A program made the translations under genes and the position numbers. Positions 6,910 through 13,670 of a DNA stretch of 15,495 bases are shown in pieces (position 1 is the first letter of the stretch; each line of letters opens with the position of its first letter). The notes below the pieces were generated by a model. The model did no database searches and was not told the DNA's origin. It saw only the letters and a list, made by a program, of their open reading frames with translations. The stretch is from contig JABDOU010000037.1 in the NCBI GenBank assembly GCA_013043085.1, forward strand, positions 1-15,495. The letters run 5' to 3'. This stretch comes from Acidimicrobiia bacterium (GTDB lineage Bacteria; Actinomycetota; Acidimicrobiia; Spongiisociales; SHLN01).

Positions 6910-6933
6910 CTTCGACGGTATTGAGAGTAGGTT
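6905..6933 (+). promoter_or_regulatory. putative promoter of the permease-MDR-C-MDR-D unit
   Basis: TTGCAC (6905-6910), part of the operator, is followed after 17 bases by TAGGTT (6928-6933). Transcription would start near 6940, giving a leader of about 32 nt to the GTG at 6972. Only partial consensus, but position and operator overlap are sensible. Confidence 0.4.
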
Positions 6934-6971
6934 GGCGACCAGATCCCAGCCGACCCTTCGAAGGAAACCCG

Positions 6972-8009
6972 GTGCCCGAAGCAACACCGATACGGGGCGA
7001 AAGCACAGTCGGACAATTGTTCTCTCGGATCCCGCGTGGCCTTATTCTCGTTTTTGCCGCCCTGGTGCTGCTCCTCCTTGCCGGCTCGGTCATTGCCCCT
7101 TCCAGCGTCAGCCGCGGGGCGTTGCTCGGGATGCTTCCGTTTGCCGCAGTCCTGGCCATTGCCGGACTCGGCCAGACCCTCGTCGTTCAACAGGGTGGTA
7201 TCGACCTGTCCGTTCCAGGAGCAATCTCGGTCACGATCGTGATCTCGACCCACCAGGCCAACGGCCAGGACAGCAGGTTGTTCCCAGCGCTCATGATGGC
7301 GCTGGGCGTCGTGATCGTGGCCGGCCTAATCAACGGATTCTTGATCAGCCGGCGGGGCCTCAACCCCATCATCGCGACCTTGGGGATGAACGCCCTCCTG
7401 TATGCGGTCGTCCTGGGCTTGTCCGGTGGAATCCCGCGCGGAACAACGGCCCTTGCCGCCAAGATCGCCGGCCGCCTGACGTTCGGCATCCCTAACTCTG
7501 TCTACTTCGCGGTGGCTGCGACGGTTCTCGTAACCGTGATATCGAAAAAGACGGTTGCTGGTCGTCGTTTTGAGGCGGTTGGAGCCAATCCGACCGCAGC
7601 GCGAGCTGCGGGTTTACGCGCGAAACGTCATGGAATGGCAGCGTACGTATGGGCGATGATTCTCTACTGGCTGGCCGGCGCCCTTTTGGCCGGAATCCTC
7701 TCTCAGCCGACCGCGTATCAGGGTGACGCCTATTTGCTTTCGTCGGTCGCGGCGGTCGTGCTGGGCGGAACCTCGTTGCTGGGAGGCAAGGGCTATCCGA
7801 TAGCGACGGTTCTGTCGGCCGTGTTTCTCGCCCAACTGGGCCAGTTTGTACTTGCTCTCGGTGTCTCGACCGCCATTCGTACGCTGGTGGAGGCAGCGGC
7901 CCTGGCTGTCGGGGTCGGCCTACACACCATCGACTGGACTGCGGTTCGCAAGAGACTGTTCCGCACCGATAGCCAGGTTGAACCGTCGGTGGTGCATACC
8001 GGAGCGTGA
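6972..8009 (+). CDS. CUT2-type sugar ABC importer, second permease subunit (RbsC-like)
   Basis: A 345-residue hydrophobic inner-membrane protein of the RbsC/LsrC permease family, with about eight to ten membrane segments, GGIDLSV at 75-81 and SSVAAVVLGGTSLLGGKG near the C-terminus. The same landmarks occur in the permease domain of the ABC fusion, so the two probably form the translocation pore as a heterodimer, as LsrC and LsrD do. GTG 6972 was chosen because GAAGGAAA lies just upstream. The open frame extends to 6810, but that extension would contain the operator and lacks permease character. It is transcribed divergently from the binding protein and is followed after 91 bp by MDR-C and MDR-D. 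The usual GGIDLSVG reads GGIDLSVPG here, a minor variation. Confidence 0.92.
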   Translation: MPEATPIRGESTVGQLFSRIPRGLILVFAALVLLLLAGSVIAPSSVSRGALLGMLPFAAVLAIAGLGQTLVVQQGGIDLSVPGAISVTIVISTHQANGQDSRLFPALMMALGVVIVAGLINGFLISRRGLNPIIATLGMNALLYAVVLGLSGGIPRGTTALAAKIAGRLTFGIPNSVYFAVAATVLVTVISKKTVAGRRFEAVGANPTAARAAGLRAKRHGMAAYVWAMILYWLAGALLAGILSQPTAYQGDAYLLSSVAAVVLGGTSLLGGKGYPIATVLSAVFLAQLGQFVLALGVSTAIRTLVEAAALAVGVGLHTIDWTAVRKRLFRTDSQVEPSVVHTGA

Positions 8010-8070
8010 TTGCTCTCCGAGCAACTCTTGTAACGCGCCGGGCCTTCCTCGTAAAGACAACGCAACTCGA

Positions 8071-8085
8071 TCAACGCAACGTTGA
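8071..8085. other. small inverted repeat upstream of MDR-C
   Basis: TCAACG (8071-8076) and CGTTGA (8080-8085) are separated by three bases, immediately before the AAGGAG ribosome binding site of MDR-C. It could form a weak hairpin or bind a regulator. It is short enough to be chance. The rest of the 91-bp gap shows no terminator. Confidence 0.3.
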
Positions 8086-8100
8086 AGAAAAGGAGAATCC

Positions 8101-9084
8101 ATGAGAGCTGTTCAGTTCGTAGCCCCCAATGAGGCGATGGTCACCGACGTCGATCAGCCCTCGATCGGTCCTGATGATGTCCTGATTGCCTCGCGAGCGG
8201 TCGGAATCTGTCACTCCGACTTCGAGTTGCTTTCGGGACAGTACATCATTCCCTTCGCCTATCCGGTAACTCCGGGTCATGAGTGGTGTGGCGAGGTCGT
8301 TGAAGTAGGCAAGGCGGTCGCAGGCCTTGTTCCGGGGGACCGCGTTGTCGGGGAGTGTGTCGTGGGCCCTGGAGGCAGGGATCATTTTGGCTTCAACATC
8401 GATGGCGCCGCCGCTGAACTTTTTCGCGCCCGGGGCGAGTGGCTGCACAAGATACCCGACGAGTTGACCGACACCCACGGAGCGTTGGTCGAACCCTTCT
8501 CGGTTGCCTACAACGCCGTGCGTCATCTCGACCGGGTCGATCCAAGCGATCATGTGGCGGTGTTGGGCGGAGGACCGATCGGACTCATGTCCGTCATGGC
8601 GGTTGCCGCTTGTAACGCCAAAGTGACGCTCGTCGAACCCGAGGCACGCCGGCGCCAGCTCGGGCTCGAGGCCGGTGCATCCAATGCGATCGACCCGACC
8701 GACGACAGCTTTGCAGATGCAGTAGGCGAGCTGACCATGGGCCGTGGTTTTGAGGGAGTCATAGAGGCGGCCGGATCGCCGGCGGCCATGTCGCAGGCGA
8801 TCGACCTCGCCGGCCACGGTGGACGCATTGCCTATGTCGGCATCAATATCGGCTCGTCTCCCCCGGCACCCATGGGTCTCATCCAATCCAAGGCTTTGTC
8901 GCTCCGCGGTCTGATCGGATCGATGAACGTATGGCCGGAGTCGATCCGTTTCCTGGCGAGCGGTGTCGTCGACCCGTCCACGCTGGTCACTGCATCGTTC
9001 GGACTAGAGCAGGCACTCGACGCCTACGAAGCTGCCCAGGACACAGCCAACAATATCAAGGTGCACATCAGGACCGGATCGTGA
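8101..9084 (+). CDS. zinc-type MDR alcohol dehydrogenase lacking the structural-zinc loop (MDR-C)
   Basis: A 327-residue MDR enzyme with the catalytic zinc residues Cys37 (VGICHSD) and His60-Glu61 (PGHEWCG) and a LVEPFSVAYNAV segment. The nucleotide-binding turn is GGGPIGLMS. The four-cysteine structural-zinc lobe is absent: after GDRVVGEC (Cys86) the chain runs directly through VVGPGGRDHFGFNIDG, making the protein shorter than its three relatives here. Loss of that lobe is known in some sorbitol-dehydrogenase-type MDRs. The start is firm, with AAGGAG five bases upstream of the ATG. Its TGA overlaps the GTG of MDR-D by four bases, so the two are translationally coupled. It likely oxidises a hydroxyl group of the imported compound or an intermediate; the substrate is not readable. 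Confidence 0.9.
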   Translation: MRAVQFVAPNEAMVTDVDQPSIGPDDVLIASRAVGICHSDFELLSGQYIIPFAYPVTPGHEWCGEVVEVGKAVAGLVPGDRVVGECVVGPGGRDHFGFNIDGAAAELFRARGEWLHKIPDELTDTHGALVEPFSVAYNAVRHLDRVDPSDHVAVLGGGPIGLMSVMAVAACNAKVTLVEPEARRRQLGLEAGASNAIDPTDDSFADAVGELTMGRGFEGVIEAAGSPAAMSQAIDLAGHGGRIAYVGINIGSSPPAPMGLIQSKALSLRGLIGSMNVWPESIRFLASGVVDPSTLVTASFGLEQALDAYEAAQDTANNIKVHIRTGS

Positions 9085-10109
9085 AGGCCGCCGTTTACCG
9101 GGGAAAAGGACTTCTCTCTGTCGAGGATGTTCCGCGCCCCGATCCTCCGGTAGAAGACGAGGTTCAGGTTCGTGTCACCAGGGCGGCGGTCTGTGGCACA
9201 GACTCGGCCGAATGGGATCACGGTCCTCTGCTGACCATCCCACCGGTGATACTCGGTCATGAGTTCACCGGAATCGTCGATTCGATCGGCCCTTCGGTCA
9301 CCGGGTTCTCGCCCGGGGATCGAGTCGTTGCCGGAGCAGGCGTCTCGTGCGGCGAATGCGAATGGTGCAGCTCGGGACGCACGAATCTCTGTAGTAGCTA
9401 TCAGACCCTCGGTCTCCAGATCGACGGCGGTCTTGCCGACTATGTGAATGCGCCTGCATCGACGCTGATGCTCGTACCGGACGATGTGTCGGACGATGAG
9501 GCCGCTCTCGCTCAGCCCCAATCGGTTGCGATGCACGCAGTACGACGTAGTGGAGTGGCGTCAGAAGAAATGTGTGTGGTTCTCGGGGCAGGAGGAATAG
9601 GAGCATTCATCATCTCGGCCGCCCGAGCTCGGGGCGTAGGCCAACTCATCGCACTGGACATCGACGCTGAACGTCTCGAGACCGCCGCCAGGCTGGGTGC
9701 TTCAAAGACCGTCGACGTCTCGGGGGTCGATCTCGTGGAAGCGATTCGGGCAGCCACCAGCCCGGATGGGCCGCACGTCATCATCGAAGCAACCGGAGCT
9801 CCCCATGCACCGGCTGCGTGTTTCGAGGCTGTTCGCAAAGGGGGACGGGTGCTGCTCGTCGGCCTGCAGGGCGCACCGCGAGAGATCGATCTCTTTGCAC
9901 TCACGGTACGCGAAGTCGAGGTCACCACGACCCTTGCTCACGTGTTTGCTGAAGACCTGGCCGACTCACTCGAGGTTCTGCGGACCACCGACCTGTTCGA
10001 CGTGGTAGTCGACAAGGTGATTGGACTCGATCAGCTCGTGGACGAGGCTATCAGACCGATGGCCGAGCGCCGCGCCAAGGGCAAAATCGTGGTCGACCTG
10101 ACCCGGTAA
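9081..10109 (+). CDS. zinc-dependent MDR dehydrogenase, polyol/threonine dehydrogenase-like (MDR-D)
   Basis: A 342-residue MDR enzyme with both zinc sites: catalytic Cys38 (AAVCGTD) and His60-Glu61 (LGHEFTG), and structural Cys90, 93, 96 and 104 (CGECEWCSSGRTNLC). The cofactor turn is GAGGIGAF, with an acidic residue (ALDID) after the second strand that suggests NAD rather than NADP. GTG 9081 was chosen because it makes a GTGA overlap with the MDR-C stop and an AGGA lies about eight bases upstream; the longer frame back to 8931 lies wholly inside MDR-C. It is the last gene of the permease unit and converges with MDR-B 58 bp away. It probably catalyses a consecutive or alternative oxidation to MDR-C. 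Specific substrate unknown. Confidence 0.9.
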   Translation: MKAAVYRGKGLLSVEDVPRPDPPVEDEVQVRVTRAAVCGTDSAEWDHGPLLTIPPVILGHEFTGIVDSIGPSVTGFSPGDRVVAGAGVSCGECEWCSSGRTNLCSSYQTLGLQIDGGLADYVNAPASTLMLVPDDVSDDEAALAQPQSVAMHAVRRSGVASEEMCVVLGAGGIGAFIISAARARGVGQLIALDIDAERLETAARLGASKTVDVSGVDLVEAIRAATSPDGPHVIIEATGAPHAPAACFEAVRKGGRVLLVGLQGAPREIDLFALTVREVEVTTTLAHVFAEDLADSLEVLRTTDLFDVVVDKVIGLDQLVDEAIRPMAERRAKGKIVVDLTR

Positions 10110-10131
10110 CGTATCGTCCCTTCCGATGGCA

Positions 10132-10170
10132 GGACTGTCGTTCAGGACTGTTGGTCAAGACTGTTGGTCA
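10132..10170. repeat. three 13-bp tandem repeats at the MDR-B stop codon
   Basis: GGACTGTCGTTCA (10132-10144), GGACTGTTGGTCA (10145-10157) and AGACTGTTGGTCA (10158-10170) are consecutive imperfect repeats in the gap between convergent MDR-D and MDR-B. Each ends in TCA, which is TGA on the minus strand; the innermost is the MDR-B stop. Because 13 is not a multiple of three, the TGAs fall in different frames. No hairpin terminator is visible in this gap. Confidence 0.7.
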
Positions 10171-11235
10171 AGCCTGTGTTGCGGAACCGAGAACCTTGAC
10201 CTCGTCGCCGGCCGGGTCGATCAGGCGGTCAAATCCGTCGGCGACGATCGAGTCGACAGCCAGGCGCGACGTGATGATCTTGTCAACCGGGTACTTGCCG
10301 CTGGCAATCAGCCGGATGACGCGCGGCCAGTCCGTCACGTTGTAGCACCAGGTGCCCTCGATGGTGAGGTCCTTCAGGCTCCAGGTTTCCGGAACCGTCA
10401 TGGCGGGTGCCACGTGCAGACCGGTTTGGACGACCGAGCCCTGGGGCCTTACGGCATCGATACAGGCGTTGAACGCTGCCTCTTTTCCGGCGCATTCGAT
10501 CGCGGCGTCAACCCCCTGACCGCCGGTGAGCTCTTGGATGTGCTCCTGCATGGCATCACCGGTGTCGGTGATGACCGGACCAACGTTTAGATCGGCGGCA
10601 AACGCGGCCCGATTGGGATTGGGTTCTGAAATGATCACTTCCCCTGCTCCGAGAGCCGAAGCCGCCAGCGCCGCAAGCGCACCGATCGGACCGCTGCCGG
10701 CGATGAGCACACGACCTCCGGCCGGGAACCTGGCCCGTTCAACTCCGTATAGCGCAACTGCCGCCGGTTCGACGGCTGCCGCCTGAATGTCGGTCACCGC
10801 GTCGGGAATAGGCGCGACCTGATACTCCTGGACGATTGCAAGCTCCGCAAGACCACCGCTCGACGAGCTGAGCCCCGTGCAAGCCATGATCCGGCACATG
10901 TGATGCTGGCCGCGGCGGCACATGTCGCACTTCCCGCAGAAGATGAGCGGCATCACCGAAACCCGATCTCCTGGGCGCACCGACTCCACGTCCGTTCCTA
11001 TCTCGACTACTTCAGCGGAGAATTCGTGTCCGAGGATCTGCGGGTTGGTGACACCGGTCAGGGGATGGGGTTCGACCGGCGTGACGATCGGGCCAGATGT
11101 GTACTCGTGGAGGTCGGTCCCGCAGATGCCGCACCACAGTGGACGGACCAACACTTCTCCGGGGCCGGGACCACCGGGCTCATCGACATTCTCGACCCGA
11201 ATGTCTGACGGACCGTAGTAAACGACTGCACGCAT
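10168..11235 (-). CDS. zinc-dependent MDR dehydrogenase, butanediol/sorbitol dehydrogenase-like (MDR-B)
   Basis: A 355-residue MDR enzyme colinear with MDR-A through the whole chain, with about half or more of the residues identical by eye. Catalytic Cys35 (WCGICGTD) and His70-Glu71 (LGHEFSA), structural Cys100, 103, 106 and 114, and the cofactor turn GSGPIGALAA occupy the same positions in both. HEYTSGPIVTPVEPHPLTG again points to the butanediol-dehydrogenase branch. The ATG at 11235 lies six bases after the cupin stop with no strong ribosome binding site of its own, so translation is probably coupled to the cupin. The paralogue pair suggests two related hydroxyl substrates or stereoisomers. 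Its stop codon lies in a small tandem repeat. Confidence 0.92.
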   Translation of the reverse strand: MRAVVYYGPSDIRVENVDEPGGPGPGEVLVRPLWCGICGTDLHEYTSGPIVTPVEPHPLTGVTNPQILGHEFSAEVVEIGTDVESVRPGDRVSVMPLIFCGKCDMCRRGQHHMCRIMACTGLSSSSGGLAELAIVQEYQVAPIPDAVTDIQAAAVEPAAVALYGVERARFPAGGRVLIAGSGPIGALAALAASALGAGEVIISEPNPNRAAFAADLNVGPVITDTGDAMQEHIQELTGGQGVDAAIECAGKEAAFNACIDAVRPQGSVVQTGLHVAPAMTVPETWSLKDLTIEGTWCYNVTDWPRVIRLIASGKYPVDKIITSRLAVDSIVADGFDRLIDPAGDEVKVLGSATQA

Positions 11236-11241
11236 GGTCGA

Positions 11242-11685
11242 TCAACCGTTCCCGTCGGCAGCTTTGTCGGTTTCTTCCTGGACGTAACCCGCCTCGGCAA
11301 GCGTTCCGGCGCCGCCATAGCACCAGATCATGACCGCACGTTCGGTGTCGGATGTGTTGTAGAAACCGTGGTATTCATTGGTTGGTACAAACACGATGTC
11401 TCCGGGTCCCATCTCCACATCGTCCTCCCCTACCCGGGCAATCCCGTGCCCCTCGATCACGTACTCGGTCTCCTCTGCGTTCGGGTGACGATGGATATCG
11501 TGCTTGGCGCCCGGTGGGAAGATGGTGATCCCAAACACCGTTTGCTGGGAGTTCACCGAATCGGTCGTGATCAGGAACTTCACATTCATGTCGATCCACC
11601 CGTCCTCGGCTTTGAGAGAGCCGTCAGGTTTGAACGAATCGACGTGCACCTTCATCGGGTGGCTCTGATGAACGTGATCTGACAT
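11242..11685 (-). CDS. small single-domain cupin
   Basis: A 147-residue cupin. Motif 1 is G59-AKHDI-H65-R-H67-PNAE-E72 followed by G79; motif 2 is GDIVFVPTNEYH with His106. His65, His67, Glu72 and His106 are the usual metal-binding set. Such proteins are sugar isomerases, dioxygenases or small-molecule sensors, and the sequence does not say which. ATG 11685 was chosen because GAGGAG lies upstream at proper spacing; the open frame continuing to 12444 is antisense to the SDR gene and is not coding. It begins the cupin-MDR-B unit and diverges from the SDR across a 78-bp region containing operator copy 3. The last ten or so residues are polar and probably disordered. Confidence 0.9.
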   Translation of the reverse strand: MSDHVHQSHPMKVHVDSFKPDGSLKAEDGWIDMNVKFLITTDSVNSQQTVFGITIFPPGAKHDIHRHPNAEETEYVIEGHGIARVGEDDVEMGPGDIVFVPTNEYHGFYNTSDTERAVMIWCYGGAGTLAEAGYVQEETDKAADGNG

Positions 11686-11700
11686 GGACGCTCTCCTCTG

Positions 11701-11729
11701 TTGTTCGATGGTTACCGCAACACTACACT
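11701..11729 (+). promoter_or_regulatory. putative SDR promoter
   Basis: TTGTTC (11701-11706), 17 bases, then TACACT (11724-11729) directly precede operator copy 3, which would cover the start site near 11736. A repressor there would block initiation or clearance. Partial consensus only. Confidence 0.35.
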
Positions 11730-11739
11730 CGGATTGCAA
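11709..11739 (-). promoter_or_regulatory. putative promoter of the cupin-MDR-B unit
   Basis: On the minus strand TTGCAA (11739-11734), the inner part of the operator arm, is followed 18-19 bases later by GTAACCA (11715-11709). Transcription would start near 11702, about 17 nt before the cupin ATG, leaving room for its GAGGAG ribosome binding site. Partial consensus only. Confidence 0.35.
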
Positions 11740-11751
11740 GCGCTTGCAATC
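11732..11751. promoter_or_regulatory. LacI-family operator copy 3, extended 20-bp palindrome
   Basis: The 14-bp core TGCAAGCGCTTGCA (11735-11748) is extended to a perfect 20-bp palindrome, GATTGCAAGCGCTTGCAATC, the most symmetrical of the four copies and so perhaps the highest-affinity site. It lies between the divergent cupin and SDR genes and ends directly before the SDR ribosome binding site GAGGAGG (11752-11758), so it could control both. Confidence 0.87.
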
Positions 11752-11763
11752 GAGGAGGTTCCG

Positions 11764-12546
11764 ATGCGCATGGAGGGTCGAGTTGTCATTGTCACGGGAG
11801 CTGCGCAGGGCATCGGACTCGGGATAGCCAGGCGCCTGGCCGGAGAAGGTGCCAGGGTGATGATCGGTGACCTCAACGCGGACGGGGCTGAGTCTGCGGC
11901 TGCCGAGATCACCGAAGCGGGACACTCCGCGGCATCGCATTTTGTTGATGTGAGCAGTCGCGGTTCGACGCGGGATCTGATCGCTGCCTGTGTGGAACGC
12001 TTCGGACGTCTCGACGTGATGTTCAACAATGCCGGTTTCAATAAACCCGAGCCCTTCTTGGAAATCACCGAGGACGTGTGGCATCGCATCATGAATGTCA
12101 ACGGACTGGGTGTCCTGCTTGGCACCCAGGAAGCGGCGAAACAAATGATCTCCCAGGGTGATGGCGGCAAGATCATCAACACGGCGTCGATCGCATCCCG
12201 GCAGGGATATCCAAGTTTCGTGCCATATTGCGCGTCGAAGTTTGCTGTCGTCTCCATCATTCAGGGAGCTGCGAGAGCACTCGCAGAACATGGCATAACC
12301 GTCAACGGATTCGCCCCGGGGGTGGTTGATACCCCCCTGTGGGAGCAGCTGGATAAGGATCTGGTCGCCATCGGCGATGCCGAAGAACCGGGACAGGCAA
12401 TGGCAGACTTTTCGGCGGGAATCCTCGTAGGTCGTGCAGCGCAACCAGATGACATCGCAGGCACCGCCTTGTTCCTGGCCTCGGCGGATTCGGATTACAT
12501 GACCGGTCAGGTCGTGATGATCGATGGCGGAATGGTGCTCGTGTGA
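11764..12546 (+). CDS. classical short-chain dehydrogenase/reductase
   Basis: A 260-residue SDR of normal family length. It has the cofactor motif TGAAQGIG (11-18), Asp36 at the end of the second strand (favouring NAD(H)), NNAG at 88-91, catalytic Ser142 and YCASK with Tyr155 and Lys159. It ends with YMTGQVVMIDGGMVLV, typical of 3-ketoacyl reductase or sugar dehydrogenase-like SDRs. Predicted to oxidise or reduce a carbonyl/hydroxyl pair on an intermediate. ATG 11764 was chosen because GAGGAGG sits five bases upstream; ATG 11770 is a weaker alternative. It is a single-gene unit directly behind operator copy 3, diverging from the cupin and converging with the regulator gene. The plain SDR signature does not fix the substrate. 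Confidence 0.92.
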   Translation: MRMEGRVVIVTGAAQGIGLGIARRLAGEGARVMIGDLNADGAESAAAEITEAGHSAASHFVDVSSRGSTRDLIAACVERFGRLDVMFNNAGFNKPEPFLEITEDVWHRIMNVNGLGVLLGTQEAAKQMISQGDGGKIINTASIASRQGYPSFVPYCASKFAVVSIIQGAARALAEHGITVNGFAPGVVDTPLWEQLDKDLVAIGDAEEPGQAMADFSAGILVGRAAQPDDIAGTALFLASADSDYMTGQVVMIDGGMVLV

Positions 12547-12574
12547 TGACCGATATTCGCGAAGGACTACCGCT

Positions 12575-13630
12575 CTAAGGAAGAGGCGCGGTCGAGCCGC
12601 GTGGCTTAAGTACGGGATTCAGGCTGACGGATTCCACCGCTTCCTCGCCTGCGAAGAGACGCAAAGCGACTTCAGCAGCAGCATGGCCAACCTCCCATCC
12701 TGGATACCTCACAGTCGTGAGTCCAGGATTGATCAGCGAGGTCAGTGGCATGTCGTTGTAGCCCGCAATCGAGATATCCTCCGGAATGCGCAAACCTCGC
12801 TCGCGGATGACCGACATTGCCCCGATTGCCATCGGATCGTTGTGGGCGAAGACAGCGGTGGGGACGTCGCTGGATACGTCCAGGAGTCGATGCATGAGTC
12901 GCGCTCCTTCGTCGTAGGTGGGACGGAGAGCCTCGTCGATCGCCGGAAGTTGTCGAAGCCCAGCAGATTCGATGGCCGATGTGAAGCCTTCGTTGCGAAG
13001 CGGGAAGTTCAAGACGGCACCCGGTCCTAGCAACTGGGCGACCACTCTGTGACCGAGGTCCGCGAAATGCTGACCGATCATTTCTCCACCGCGTCGATCA
13101 TCATGCGTGACGACCGGGACCGATACGTCTTGCAGGGGACGTGCGGCTACGACCATCGGGACCATACGGGCAGCCCGCTCGATGCTCGGACCGTCCCCTC
13201 TACGCGCACCGACAACGATCATGGCATCGACCCGGCGCGAGAGCATGTGGTCGATGAGATCGTCGAGAACCCTCGAGTCGTCGTTGGTTTCGGCAATGAT
13301 CGGCACGATTCCTTCCACAGAAACGCGACTCGCAACGCCGTGCAAGATCGGTGTCAACCACCGGTTGCCGAGATCCGCCGCGATGACGACGATGGTCTGC
13401 GTTCGTCCGGTCATCAGGCTCCGGGCTTGGATGTCGGGTCGGTAGCCAAGCCGTTCGGCGGATTCGATGATCTTCTCCCGGGTGGCCTTGTTCACCATCG
13501 TCGATCGATTGGGATCGAGGGCTCGCGACACCGTGGACGGGCTGATCTTCAGGTCCCGGGCCACGTCTGCCAAGGTAGCTCGTCGCACAACCCCGAAGGA
13601 GTCCTCAAGACGGTCAGTCGTGTCTGTCAC
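12575..13630 (-). CDS. LacI-family transcriptional regulator, probable local repressor
   Basis: A 351-residue LacI/GalR-family protein. The N-terminal helix-turn-helix is ATLADVARDLKISPSTVSRAL (about 18-38), followed by a hinge helix around GYRPDIQARSLMTGRT and a periplasmic-binding-like effector domain with VFAHNDPMAIGAM and DISIAGYNDMPL. It should be dimeric and release or bind DNA in response to a small molecule, probably the imported compound or an intermediate. GTG 13630 was chosen because GGAG lies six bases upstream. GTG 13588 would give the more usual N-terminus directly before the helix-turn-helix, and ATG 13702 overlaps the upstream gene. It lies 40 bp behind the PRISE gene, so probably shares its promoter and operator copy 4, giving autoregulation. 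No other DNA-binding regulator is encoded here, making it the natural partner of the four identical palindromes. Confidence 0.93.
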   Translation of the reverse strand: MTDTTDRLEDSFGVVRRATLADVARDLKISPSTVSRALDPNRSTMVNKATREKIIESAERLGYRPDIQARSLMTGRTQTIVVIAADLGNRWLTPILHGVASRVSVEGIVPIIAETNDDSRVLDDLIDHMLSRRVDAMIVVGARRGDGPSIERAARMVPMVVAARPLQDVSVPVVTHDDRRGGEMIGQHFADLGHRVVAQLLGPGAVLNFPLRNEGFTSAIESAGLRQLPAIDEALRPTYDEGARLMHRLLDVSSDVPTAVFAHNDPMAIGAMSVIRERGLRIPEDISIAGYNDMPLTSLINPGLTTVRYPGWEVGHAAAEVALRLFAGEEAVESVSLNPVLKPRGSTAPLP

Positions 13631-13670
13631 GGACTTCTCCGTTTGGCCAAACCGCAAGTCGCGGACAATT

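Noticed and set aside
8071..8886. 271-codon minus-strand open frame
   Set aside because: Antisense to MDR-C, which has a strong ribosome binding site and clear motifs; the shadow frame has none.
11686..12444. N-terminal extension of the cupin frame to a 400-residue protein
   Set aside because: The extension is antisense to the SDR gene and crosses operator copy 3; a good GAGGAG ribosome binding site supports the start at 11685.
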